A stretch of DNA of 64,000 nucleotides from Candidatus Martarchaeota archaeon (GTDB lineage: Archaea; Micrarchaeota; Micrarchaeia; Micrarchaeales; Micrarchaeaceae). Location: assembly GCA_023473425.1 (NCBI GenBank), contig JAMCYG010000021.1, forward strand, positions 16,839 through 80,838. Reading direction: 5' to 3'. Each line of letters opens with the position of its first letter. The first letter of the stretch is position 1. The translations under genes were made by a program, and so were the position numbers. Positions 55,408 to 64,000 of this stretch are shown here, in pieces. The notes under the pieces were generated by a model. The model did no database searches. It was not told the DNA's origin and saw only the letters and a program-made list of their open reading frames with translations.

Positions 55408-56233
55408 AGCTCTTTTCGAACTTCTCAAGCTCATCCTGCAGCAGATCTATGCTGCCTATATGCACGACTTTACTTACTTCACTAATTATATGCTTTGTGC
55501 CTTCCATGTCGCCTCTCTTTAGCGTTGCAAGCGCATAGTAAAACATAGCGTTGGCAGAGAAGTTCTCCATTACCAGCATTTCCGTAGCGTCCTTATCGAG
55601 CGCCATATAGTCGCGGGTGGCCGCATCATGCATCATCTTCGCGTACGCGGCAAGATATGCATTGCCAGACTTGCCCACTAGAGTCAATGCACTTTTTGCG
55701 GCCCTCTGGTTACCCATCTTGGTATAGCACAGAAATAGAAGGTATGCTGTACCTGGGGTAAGTCCGGATGCTATTGCAGCGTTGCATACATTTATGGCTT
55801 TGGAGAGAAGCAGTTTCGCATTGCTGACCAGTAAGGCGCCTTTGCTCCTGTATGCGATGTTCTCTTCCATGAATCCCTCCCTATCATACCTTATCTGCGC
55901 AATTGCGGCGTTCGATTGCTTTATACGCACAAGGCTTTCCGCATATAGGAATCCAGGGTCATGGTATTTTGCGAATGCATCCTCATACAACTTCGCAGCT
56001 CCATCAAAATCGCCTTTTCCCATGGAGCCCTTGATCGACATGATAGTCTGGAACAGCTCTGCATTCCTCTCAGAGAAGGTAGCCTTATCCTGCTCTATCG
56101 GCATCTCGCATGTCGAGCATATGCCTCTTCTGTTGATCGTGATGGTCTCAGTGCCGCAGTATCCGCAAAACAGGTTCACACCGGAAGACTTCGCGGACTT
56201 TAGCGCGGATGTCAATCCTCCAAGTTTGGCCAT
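55400..56233 (-). CDS. Zinc-ribbon plus helical-repeat hypothetical protein
   Basis: FCGYCGTETITINRRGICSTCEMP followed by TPR-like helices. Confidence 0.6.
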   Translation of the reverse strand: MAKLGGLTSALKSAKSSGVNLFCGYCGTETITINRRGICSTCEMPIEQDKATFSERNAELFQTIMSIKGSMGKGDFDGAAKLYEDAFAKYHDPGFLYAESLVRIKQSNAAIAQIRYDREGFMEENIAYRSKGALLVSNAKLLLSKAINVCNAAIASGLTPGTAYLLFLCYTKMGNQRAAKSALTLVGKSGNAYLAAYAKMMHDAATRDYMALDKDATEMLVMENFSANAMFYYALATLKRGDMEGTKHIISEVSKVVHIGSIDLLQDELEKFEKSFI

Positions 56234-56286
56234 ATCAATCAGTTTTAAGCTTCACTCTAAATCCTTTTCTATCCTATTTGGGACCG

Positions 56287-56946
56287 TCATTTCTTCCTCA
56301 TTACCATGAAGAGGTGCATCTCGTCATATGGCTCGAGCCTGATGGTCTCTACCACTTCAAACGTGTCCGACACCTCTGCCTTTACTTCGTCGAAGACGTC
56401 CTCTGGCTTCCTAGATATATCTATGCTCTGCGACTTTATTGCGAAGTATGCATAGCCTCCTTCCTTCAGGAATGCCGCGTTCTTCTTTATTATTCCTGCT
56501 TGCTCCTTTGCAGACACATCCTGATACAATACGTCGCATTGATGCACCATGTCTCTGTAATTTTCTATGTATCTTGCATCGGCGAGTATAGGCAGCATGT
56601 TCTTCCTGATTGAGCACACTTCTATTAGGCTTCTCATGTTCCTCTCCGAGAGCTCCACACAGTACACTCTCCCCTCATTTCCTACTATATCGCTTACGTG
56701 GCTAGATGTCGTTCCTGTTGCCGCGCCGAGATATAGGACAGAATCTCCGCTCCTGATGTGCATATTCTTCATTCCGTTGAGGATAGCCGCAGACAGCTTG
56801 CTCCTGTAGGGATTCCATGACCTGTACTCAACACCTTCCATCTCGAAGAGCTCCTCGCCATATACCTTGTGCCTTTTGGCTAGGTTTACAGTCAGCACTT
56901 TCCCATCATAGATGTATACCCCGTCGAATAGCTTTTTCGGCTGCAT
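56287..56946 (-). CDS. flpA: Fibrillarin (C/D box sRNP 2'-O-methyltransferase)
   Basis: MQPKKLFDGVYIYDGKVLTVNLAKRHKVYGEELF...EYRSWNPYRSKLSAAILNG...VLYLGAATGTTSSHVSDIVG. Confidence 0.95.
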   Translation of the reverse strand: MQPKKLFDGVYIYDGKVLTVNLAKRHKVYGEELFEMEGVEYRSWNPYRSKLSAAILNGMKNMHIRSGDSVLYLGAATGTTSSHVSDIVGNEGRVYCVELSERNMRSLIEVCSIRKNMLPILADARYIENYRDMVHQCDVLYQDVSAKEQAGIIKKNAAFLKEGGYAYFAIKSQSIDISRKPEDVFDEVKAEVSDTFEVVETIRLEPYDEMHLFMVMRKK

Positions 56947-57056
56947 GTTACCTCCAATTGTGCATGGATTATCCAGAACGGTTCCGAATACTACAGAGAT
57001 ATTAATAGATTTCCGAATATAAATATATCTAGTCGAATATAATTCCGGCGGTGTAC

Positions 57057-59294
57057 ATGGCTGACAATCTAGTGCTGCAGAAGCTCTTTGACGAGTTGCT
57101 TCCGATAGCCAACAGTGGTTCCGACAAGGTAGACATTTCAGCCAGGTTCTCATTGCTGATAAAAGACTTCTTTGGGCTTGACCACGCAGCTATGGGTGCA
57201 GTCAGCGGCTCAACCACAAGCACGCTTACTAACTACCTGGTGAACACCAAGAAACCATATATTGACAACCAGCTGAGCGAGTACTCCTCTTTTCCGGAGC
57301 TAATAAACAGGCACGCGCAGGGCTATGGCAGCTGCGCCATGGTTCCAGTAATGGCGAATGGAAGGGTGACGCATACCCTTGAGCTATGCTCAAAGATGCA
57401 GGACAGGTTCAGCCAGGACATGGTTGATAGCATATACATCGCGGCGCATCTAGTCGGCTACGCAATAAACTACAAGTCGGAAGCAGCTAGGAACCTCAGC
57501 TTAGCGGAGTACTTCAATGCATCATTTGACGGCGCAGGAATGCAGGTTCTTGCATCTCAGGCCAACAAGGTAGTGAAGGCGAACGCCAGAGCCCGCAAAG
57601 ACTTCCCGGAGCTGAATAATGGCTTCTCCGACGTGAAGAAGATATTTGGAATAGATTTTCAGGAGGTTGAGGCTGAGAAGAGGAAGGCATATGCACTGAG
57701 CATCGAAGTGCTCGGAAGGATGCGGAAGTACTCGGCCATAGCTACCCTGGTCAACAAATCGCTTATGCACATAAGCATAGCAGATATAACTGACACTGAA
57801 ACCCTGAGAAGCCTGCAGAGGCTGATAGGCAGCAGCAACGACGTAACAATCGCATCAATCAACAGCAGCATGTCAATCACCGGCGCATCGGACAATTTCG
57901 AGCACATTTTCGGATACACACCGCAGATGCTTGAAGGGATAAACTTCGTGAACCTGGTCAAAGAGCCTGATCGTGCCAGAGTGAAAGCAGCCCTGAAGGA
58001 GCTGCTCGCTAATGACTCAGGAAGCACATCGCTATACGCTGAAATAGTGTCAAACAGCACTATGCCAATCTACTCTAAGCTAATAGTTATGAGATCCGAG
58101 GGCGGAGCCATGCTGCTGATAGCCAGGGCCGACAGCGAAAAGTACCTCGAAGCGGTCACTGATGGCCTGTATGGCTTTCTGGAGAGCACTTCAGACATAG
58201 CAATAATATCCACCGACATCGGCTATATAGACAGCTGCAACATGCCTGCAGAGAGCGTTTTGGGATATGCGAAGGAGGATCTGGTCGGCAAGGAGCTGAG
58301 GACAATATATGAGGACGAAAAGGTGCTTGACAGAGACCTGTCATATGCAAAACGCTTCGGGAAGGTCGACAACTCTTATGTGAACGTAAAGAGGAAAGAT
58401 GGAGAGAGTGTCCCGGCCACGCACTCGATAAGGCTGTTCAAGAAAGCCGACGGCAGTGTCAGCTACATAATACTTGTTAAGGAGCTTCTCACGAAAAGGA
58501 TGCTTAGCGACCTAGAGATGAAGCTGAAGAACAGTCAGAATGAGCTTGCAAAGCTGAAGAGCGTAGGAGACCTCAAGTCACAATTCATCTATAACATATC
58601 GCACGAGCTCAAGACTCCTCTTACCAACATAGAGGGATTTGCAAAGCTGATACGGAACGGGGAATTCGGAGAGCTGAGCTCGGAGCAGAAGGAGTACCTG
58701 AGCACGATAATAGATGAGTCTGCTAGGTTGATGCTCATAATACAGCAGGTCCTGGACGCCGCAAAACTGGAGTCGAACAAGGTGAAGCTCGACATACGCG
58801 AGATTAATCTCCGTGACTTGTACGAAAACCCAACCATAAAGTCGTTAGAGGAAGCCGCTATCAACAAGGGGCTTGAATTCAAATGGAACGTTGACTACGA
58901 TGTGCCGCCGATCATGGCTGACCCGAACAGGCTCATACAGGTGTTTGTAAACCTGATAGGGAACTCCATAAAATTTACAGACAAGGGCGGCATAACGGTA
59001 CACATATTCAGGAAGACGAGAAAGAGCATAGAGTTTGATGTTATCGATACTGGCATAGGCATCAGCCCTGAAGACAAGAGAAGGCTGTTCAGGGAATTCT
59101 ACCAAGCCCCAAAGAAGGAGCTGGTCATGCAGCCTGGGGCAGGCACGGGTCTGGGGCTCTCGATAACAAGGGAGATACTCTCATTGCACCACGGCAAGAT
59201 AAGGGTCGATTCAGAGCCGGGCAAGGGGAGCAAGTTCTACTTCATACTGCCTGTTGCATACAAGCAGAGGAGATCAAAAGCCGCAGCAAAATGA
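57057..59294 (+). CDS. GAF/PAS sensor histidine kinase
   Basis: PAS-like repeats; NISHELKTPLTNIEGFAKLI HisKA; FVNLIGNSIKFTDKGG, DTGIGISPEDKRRLF, GAGTGLGLSITREI HATPase. Confidence 0.94.
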   Translation: MADNLVLQKLFDELLPIANSGSDKVDISARFSLLIKDFFGLDHAAMGAVSGSTTSTLTNYLVNTKKPYIDNQLSEYSSFPELINRHAQGYGSCAMVPVMANGRVTHTLELCSKMQDRFSQDMVDSIYIAAHLVGYAINYKSEAARNLSLAEYFNASFDGAGMQVLASQANKVVKANARARKDFPELNNGFSDVKKIFGIDFQEVEAEKRKAYALSIEVLGRMRKYSAIATLVNKSLMHISIADITDTETLRSLQRLIGSSNDVTIASINSSMSITGASDNFEHIFGYTPQMLEGINFVNLVKEPDRARVKAALKELLANDSGSTSLYAEIVSNSTMPIYSKLIVMRSEGGAMLLIARADSEKYLEAVTDGLYGFLESTSDIAIISTDIGYIDSCNMPAESVLGYAKEDLVGKELRTIYEDEKVLDRDLSYAKRFGKVDNSYVNVKRKDGESVPATHSIRLFKKADGSVSYIILVKELLTKRMLSDLEMKLKNSQNELAKLKSVGDLKSQFIYNISHELKTPLTNIEGFAKLIRNGEFGELSSEQKEYLSTIIDESARLMLIIQQVLDAAKLESNKVKLDIREINLRDLYENPTIKSLEEAAINKGLEFKWNVDYDVPPIMADPNRLIQVFVNLIGNSIKFTDKGGITVHIFRKTRKSIEFDVIDTGIGISPEDKRRLFREFYQAPKKELVMQPGAGTGLGLSITREILSLHHGKIRVDSEPGKGSKFYFILPVAYKQRRSKAAAK

Positions 59295-59356
59295 GCCGAT
59301 CGGAAGCCTCTGCAAAAGCATATTATTCTTCTTTCACAAATAGGTCTGGTGACCAA

Positions 59357-60619
59357 ATGCCCGAGACCAGCGGTGAACTGAAGAACGACCTCCTTTCAAA
59401 GATAAACGAGAGACAGCAGATTTCCTACAATGAACTGAGGGATGACGCCTTCTCGAACGGCGTACCTGAAGCAAACTTGAAGGCCACGCTCGCTGAGCTG
59501 GAGAAGGAGAAGGCCATAGCCTCTAGGTCGGCAGGCGGAATGATGACATACTACATACTGGCTGATGGGACGGATAAGCTGCGCAAGGTCCTGATAGTTG
59601 AGGACGATCCAAACATTAACAAGCTGATGGCGCTCTCCATAGGCAAGGAATACGATATATCGCAGCTGTACGATGGGGGCCAGGCACTGCCGTTCATCAG
59701 GAAAGAGCATCCAGACCTGGTTGTCCTTGACCTAATGCTGCCGAACCGCGACGGCCTGGACATATGCCAGACTATAAAGAGCGACCCTGACCTCAAGGGC
59801 ACGATAGTCATAATAGTTAGCGCAATGGACCCTACCAGCAACAGGTTCAAAGGCATACAGTACGGAGCCGACTACTACATAAAGAAGCCCTTTGACCCAA
59901 TAGAAGTAAGGAGCCTGGTTACTCTGTTCCTCAGGAAGAAGGGCAAGCGCTTCGACCCACTGATAGACCTGCCTGATGAGGAGAGGATATCTGAAGAGGT
60001 TGAAAAGGCCATAAAGGCAGGGGCCGACAATGTCATGGGCGTAATAAAAATAAACAATCTCGCGCAGTACGTCCAGCAATTCGGCGAGAAGTCGGGCATA
60101 GTGATACTCAGGCTGATATCCCAGCTGCTGCAGGACATGGTGAAAGACGACAACCAGAATGCGTTCGTCGGATTCCTGAACAACGAATCTTTCGTCATAG
60201 GCGGCGCGCGCGGGATGGTCTCAAGCATAGTGAGCAAGATAAAGGAGGAGTTTTCGGCGGTCCTGCCGTTCATACTCCAAGACGAGGGGTACAAGCCGAT
60301 AGACGTCGACATAGAAAGCCTGTTCGAAGCGAAGGAGATACCGAAGCTCTCGCTCTCGTATTCGGAGCTGGACAAGGAAAGCATAATGGAGAAGAGAAAT
60401 AGCATACTCAGCGAGAGGGGTGCATCATCTAGGGACATAGGGTCTTACACTTACGAGGAACTGCAGAGGCTTCTCGAGAGCGGTGAGTACAAAGACAAGG
60501 AGTTCGACATAAAGATAACCAGGGACGACAACGGTGTCAAGATAAACGTTGGCACGCAGCCGAAGCAGCCCCTGCAGCCTCAGCCACGCGACGCTAATAA
60601 CGATGATTTCACGCTGTAG
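59357..60619 (+). CDS. Response regulator: winged-helix-like N-terminus, receiver, degenerate GGDEF-like C-terminus
   Basis: KVLIVEDDPNINKLM..DLVVLDLMLPNRDGLD..IVSAMD..YIKKPFDP receiver; start set by GGTG-N5-ATG. Confidence 0.88.
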   Translation: MPETSGELKNDLLSKINERQQISYNELRDDAFSNGVPEANLKATLAELEKEKAIASRSAGGMMTYYILADGTDKLRKVLIVEDDPNINKLMALSIGKEYDISQLYDGGQALPFIRKEHPDLVVLDLMLPNRDGLDICQTIKSDPDLKGTIVIIVSAMDPTSNRFKGIQYGADYYIKKPFDPIEVRSLVTLFLRKKGKRFDPLIDLPDEERISEEVEKAIKAGADNVMGVIKINNLAQYVQQFGEKSGIVILRLISQLLQDMVKDDNQNAFVGFLNNESFVIGGARGMVSSIVSKIKEEFSAVLPFILQDEGYKPIDVDIESLFEAKEIPKLSLSYSELDKESIMEKRNSILSERGASSRDIGSYTYEELQRLLESGEYKDKEFDIKITRDDNGVKINVGTQPKQPLQPQPRDANNDDFTL

Positions 60620-60629
60620 ATGACTCACT

Positions 60630-61172
60630 ATGGCACCAAACCGAAGAGCGCAGGCTGCGCTCGACTTCCTGATTTCATACGGCATAGCCATAGTGATAAT
60701 AACAGCAGCACTATTCATAATTGCAAATCTCGGCGCATTCAATGCTACTATATCCCCGGAGAGCTGCACACCTGCACCTTCGTTCAGCTGCGTCTCCTAC
60801 AGCCTAAATACGACCGGTGCCCTTAGTGTGGTATTGCTCCAGGCGACTGGCGGCACGATAACGATAAGTGGAGTAGCATGTTCGGCTGGAGTTAATTCTA
60901 CGGGCAACGCTCCGGCCACTGGTAACGTGCATGTCCTACCGGATAGCGGAGCAAGTGTCGTGTACTACCCTGCTAACGCTATACAGAATCCATCGCTTCC
61001 CACGAGCAATGCTACATTAGTATCGGCATACTGCTATAGAGCCGGAGGGGCCAAGGCTTCTGGCGCTCTTGGTAACACCTTTACTGGTTATATCTGGCTC
61101 AATTACAGCTATTCCAACCTGCCCGGCTACACTGTGGAGCAGGTTGCATCGTTCAGCGTGAAATATACGTGA
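60630..61172 (+). CDS. Class III signal peptide pilin-like protein
   Basis: NRRAQAALDFLISYGIAIVIITAALFII N-terminus. Confidence 0.83.
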   Translation: MAPNRRAQAALDFLISYGIAIVIITAALFIIANLGAFNATISPESCTPAPSFSCVSYSLNTTGALSVVLLQATGGTITISGVACSAGVNSTGNAPATGNVHVLPDSGASVVYYPANAIQNPSLPTSNATLVSAYCYRAGGAKASGALGNTFTGYIWLNYSYSNLPGYTVEQVASFSVKYT

Positions 61173-61176
61173 TTGC

Positions 61177-61746
61177 ATGATATTATGCATGACAGGGATG
61201 CCTGGCTCTGGTAAGACAACTGCTGCACGCATTCTAAAGGCTCACGGCTTCACGGTAATAGAAATGGGCGCCTTTGTACGACGGCTCATGGTAAAGGAGC
61301 ACGTTCCTGTAAATTCAGTAAGCCTGCGCAGATTTTCTTCCGAACTGAGGGCTAAGCACGGGCCGGCGGCTGTGGCAAAGCTTGCAGGGAGAGTCGCGCA
61401 GAGCGCGAAAGGAGACGTTGCTATAATAGGCATACGGAGCCCGTCTGAAATACGCAGCCTTAAGGAGCAGCTTGGCCAAAAGGTCTCGATTCTTGCCATA
61501 TCCACTCCGACAAAAGAAAGGTATGAGAGGCTGGAGGAGCGGGCTCGCAGTGATGATGCTGCAATGAAGAGCGGGCTCGTCAAGCGCGACCGCATAGAGG
61601 CCAAATGGGGTATAAGGAACGCTATATCAATGGCAGATATGATAATATCAAACGAGGGCTCCAAAAAGGAGTTCGAGAGGAACATAGTTGAACTGGTGGA
61701 ATTGGTAAGGCGTGCAGGGTCCCATAAAAGGCGGCGCTCCGTCTGA
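61177..61746 (+). CDS. P-loop nucleotide kinase (dephospho-CoA kinase/adenylate kinase-like)
   Basis: MTGMPGSGKTTAARILKAHGFTVIEMGAFVRR; start ILCMTG overlaps GTG/TTG options. Confidence 0.82.
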   Translation: MILCMTGMPGSGKTTAARILKAHGFTVIEMGAFVRRLMVKEHVPVNSVSLRRFSSELRAKHGPAAVAKLAGRVAQSAKGDVAIIGIRSPSEIRSLKEQLGQKVSILAISTPTKERYERLEERARSDDAAMKSGLVKRDRIEAKWGIRNAISMADMIISNEGSKKEFERNIVELVELVRRAGSHKRRRSV

Positions 61747-61782
61747 TTTTTAACCTTTGCCTGACAACAGATAATCAAGGCG

Positions 61783-62616
61783 TTGAATATGAGATACATG
61801 TCTGCTGCTATTCTTGCTGTCATGGTGCTGCTATCATCGACAGCTGCAGCTACAGCGTATGTTAGTGTTATAGAACCCTACAACCTCACGGTGCACAACA
61901 ATGGTACTGTATATCTTGGCAAGGTCGGGCCTGGCCAGACATTCAATATAACCATATCATCTGCAACGAAGAGCGCAAACGGCACACTTTACGAATATGG
62001 TTGGAATGAGCTCAGCGTATCCGGAACGCCAAGCGGCTGGGTTACTGAAAATTCTGCACTTAACACAAAGTACCTTACTGCTCAGATAACGCCATCTAGC
62101 GTCGCCGCTAACGGGACGTACAGCTTTAACCTCTCTGCAATAAACACTGGCAACTATTCTAAGCTTGGTAGTGTCAGATTCAAGGCGTATGTTAATGTCA
62201 CGCCGGATGTGTTTAGCATCAATGTAAGCCCCACCGAGCTGATAGTGGGGCCTGGCCAGCCTGCAACTATATACGTTACGATAAACAATACAGGAGTGTC
62301 GGACAGCCCGTTCAGTGTAAGCATGGCTGGACTGTCTTCGTGGAACCTCACCGAGAGCGTAATAGCACTTCACCATACGCAGAAGCGCTTCACATATGCA
62401 GTTTACGAGTCTGTGCCCGGTACATACCACACGATACTTCACGTCAGCTCCGCGCAGAGCCCTGCGATAAGCAAGGACGCTAAAATAACTATAGTGGTCA
62501 GGGCAGGCATAGCCAACGACTATATTGCCCTAGGCGGGGGCCCTGTCGCATTCCCAATAATCTACGAGCCGATATATGCGATTCAGTACCTGATAAGCCT
62601 GGCATTAAGGCACTGA
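61783..62616 (+). CDS. Secreted/membrane CARDB-like (Ig-like) protein
   Basis: Signal peptide; FSINVSPTELIVGPGQPATIYVTINNTGVSDSPFSVSM. Confidence 0.7.
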   Translation: MNMRYMSAAILAVMVLLSSTAAATAYVSVIEPYNLTVHNNGTVYLGKVGPGQTFNITISSATKSANGTLYEYGWNELSVSGTPSGWVTENSALNTKYLTAQITPSSVAANGTYSFNLSAINTGNYSKLGSVRFKAYVNVTPDVFSINVSPTELIVGPGQPATIYVTINNTGVSDSPFSVSMAGLSSWNLTESVIALHHTQKRFTYAVYESVPGTYHTILHVSSAQSPAISKDAKITIVVRAGIANDYIALGGGPVAFPIIYEPIYAIQYLISLALRH

Positions 62617-62682
62617 ATTGCCACTAATAAATATCTTTGTATGCAAAATAAGTGCATGGCGCATATTACGCCAGCTTCTCAT

Positions 62683-62754
62683 GCCCGCTTAGCTCAGTGG
62701 TAGAGCGACTGGCTGTTAACCAGTAGGTCGCAGGTCCGATCCCTGCAGCGGGCG
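62683..62754 (+). tRNA. tRNA-Asn(GTT)
   Basis: Acceptor GCCCGCT/AGCGGGC, D arm GCTC-AGTGGTAGA-GAGC region, anticodon loop TGTTAAC, T arm GCAGG-TCCGATC-CCTGC. Confidence 0.95.
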
Positions 62755-62821
62755 ATGGCCTTCAAGTACGACCCCTACGGGACAAGATATAAATATCCAT
62801 CTATGGCACAATGTCACCCCG

Positions 62822-64000
62822 ATGACAAACGACATCGACTATTGGCAAAGGATGGCGAACCGCCTCTATGACAGGGTTTTAGCGGACGTGCGCATAATTG
62901 CGCAAAATCGGCGCTATATCGAAGACCACGTAACATTGCTAAAGGCCAAGAATATGCACGCACGTAGCGTTATACGGCATATCTACGGCATTCTAAAGCT
63001 GATGGAGGCCCTGGGTTATGATAAAGATCTCAAGGAGGCGACAAAAAGGGATATGGAAAAGGCCGCTGCGTTCATAAACTCCTATGATCCGCCATATAGC
63101 ATGGAATCCAGGCTCCATTTCCAGGCGGTCTGGAAGGTTTTCTACAAGGAGCTGTTGGGAGAAGGAGTCTATCAACCTCCATGCGTAGCCTGGATGAAGA
63201 TAACGAACAAGACCAGAAAGAACCTTATGCCAGACAACATACTCACGGAACAGGAAATCGTTAAGATGCTGGATGCGGCCACCAACCTGAGGGACAAGTT
63301 CTTCCTGAGCCTGTTATACGAAACAGGCTGCAGGATTGGGGAGATAATGGGAGTCAGGAAGAAGGACTTAGACCTGACAACCCAGCCAGCAAAGCTCACA
63401 ATAACAGGCAAGACTGGCTGGAGGAAGGTACCGTTGCTCATGTCAGTATCGCTGGCTGTAACCTACCTGAACACCATAAAAGGCCTAAGGGACGACCAGA
63501 TAATCTGGAGGCAGATAGGCAGCAGCAAGGGCAAGGATAAGCCTATGACTGATGACTCCGCAAGGAAGCTCCTAAGAGTTATAGGCCACAGGGCAGGCAT
63601 TACAAAGCCCATCAACCCACATGCCTTCAGAAAGGCAAGGGCATCTCATCTTGCTAACAAGCTTTCAGACCAGCAGCTCAGGGCCTACTTCGGCTGGGTG
63701 CCAAGCAGCAATATGGCAGATTACTACATCAGGGTAAGCAACACGGCCCTGGACAACGCCTATCTGGAGATAAACGGCATAGAAGTAAAGAAGGAGGCAT
63801 ATCAGGCAATGCTGAAGCCAAAGATGTGCATCCGCTGCAGCTTCTCGAACAGCCCTGACATGCAGTTCTGTGGAAGATGCGGCTCTGCGCTTGACACTCA
63901 AACGGCTATCCAGATGGACGAAGACAGGAAGAACATAGACAATGCGCTCAATGCCTACATAAAGAGTTCAGATCCCAAGGCACTGAAAGAGGAGCTTTCG
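62822..64000 (+). CDS. Tyrosine recombinase/integrase with C-terminal zinc ribbon, partial (runs off the window)
   Basis: Hand translation: LYETGCRIGEIMGVRKKDLDL, HAFRKARASHLANKL, FGWVPSSNMADYYIRV; CIRCSFSNSPDMQFCGRCG; frame open to base 64000. Confidence 0.93.
   Translation, partial: MTNDIDYWQRMANRLYDRVLADVRIIAQNRRYIEDHVTLLKAKNMHARSVIRHIYGILKLMEALGYDKDLKEATKRDMEKAAAFINSYDPPYSMESRLHFQAVWKVFYKELLGEGVYQPPCVAWMKITNKTRKNLMPDNILTEQEIVKMLDAATNLRDKFFLSLLYETGCRIGEIMGVRKKDLDLTTQPAKLTITGKTGWRKVPLLMSVSLAVTYLNTIKGLRDDQIIWRQIGSSKGKDKPMTDDSARKLLRVIGHRAGITKPINPHAFRKARASHLANKLSDQQLRAYFGWVPSSNMADYYIRVSNTALDNAYLEINGIEVKKEAYQAMLKPKMCIRCSFSNSPDMQFCGRCGSALDTQTAIQMDEDRKNIDNALNAYIKSSDPKALKEELS

Noticed and set aside
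1-64000. CRISPR array, toxin-antitoxin or defence island
   Set aside because: No regularly spaced repeats, no cas motifs, no paired small toxin/antitoxin ORFs; the PIN protein at 51409 sits among DUF488/Rpo7 genes without an antitoxin partner

Overview
This 64 kb window looks like a gene-dense, moderate-GC archaeal chromosome segment, probably from a small-genome DPANN/Micrarchaeota-like lineage (lineage is inferred from gene content only). It is mostly housekeeping: translation (L30e, S12, S7, EF-2, L7Ae, S28e, L24e, L37Ae, L10e, S8e, S24e, S27ae, aIF1A, aIF2b, aIF5A, aEF1B, HisRS, MetRS, GluRS), RNA processing (Rrp4/Rrp41/Rrp42 exosome, SBDS, Pop5/Rpp30, fibrillarin, TrmJ-like), transcription (Rpo12, Rpo7, Spt4), replication/repair (Orc1/Cdc6, MCM, Rad50, an XPD/DinG-like helicase), proteasome, histone, three FtsZ paralogs plus SepF, two class III signal-peptide pilins, a histidine kinase/response regulator pair, and surface or membrane proteases. 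RNA genes: SRP (7S) RNA, tRNA-Ser(GCT), tRNA-Asn(GTT) and a previously unlisted C/D box sRNA candidate. A tyrosine recombinase begins just after tRNA-Asn and runs off the right edge, which suggests the left end of an integrated element. Observations most worth checking: (i) genes with apparent ATA start codons (aIF1A and a zinc-ribbon protein), each placed 5 nt after the GGTG Shine-Dalgarno used by neighbouring genes; (ii) an archaeal GluRS lacking the whole anticodon-binding domain; (iii) a C/D box sRNA with ideal C/D'/C'/D spacing; (iv) tRNA-Ser with a 22-nt D-loop (insertion or non-canonical intron) and tRNA-Asn with C at position 55; (v) EF-2 with altered P-loop and switch I signatures; (vi) three FtsZ paralogs, one with an altered tubulin signature, plus SepF; (vii) a helicase gene broken by a 214-bp tandem duplication. 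I saw no CRISPR array, toxin-antitoxin locus or recognisable defence island. All family assignments are from reading motifs; no searches were run.
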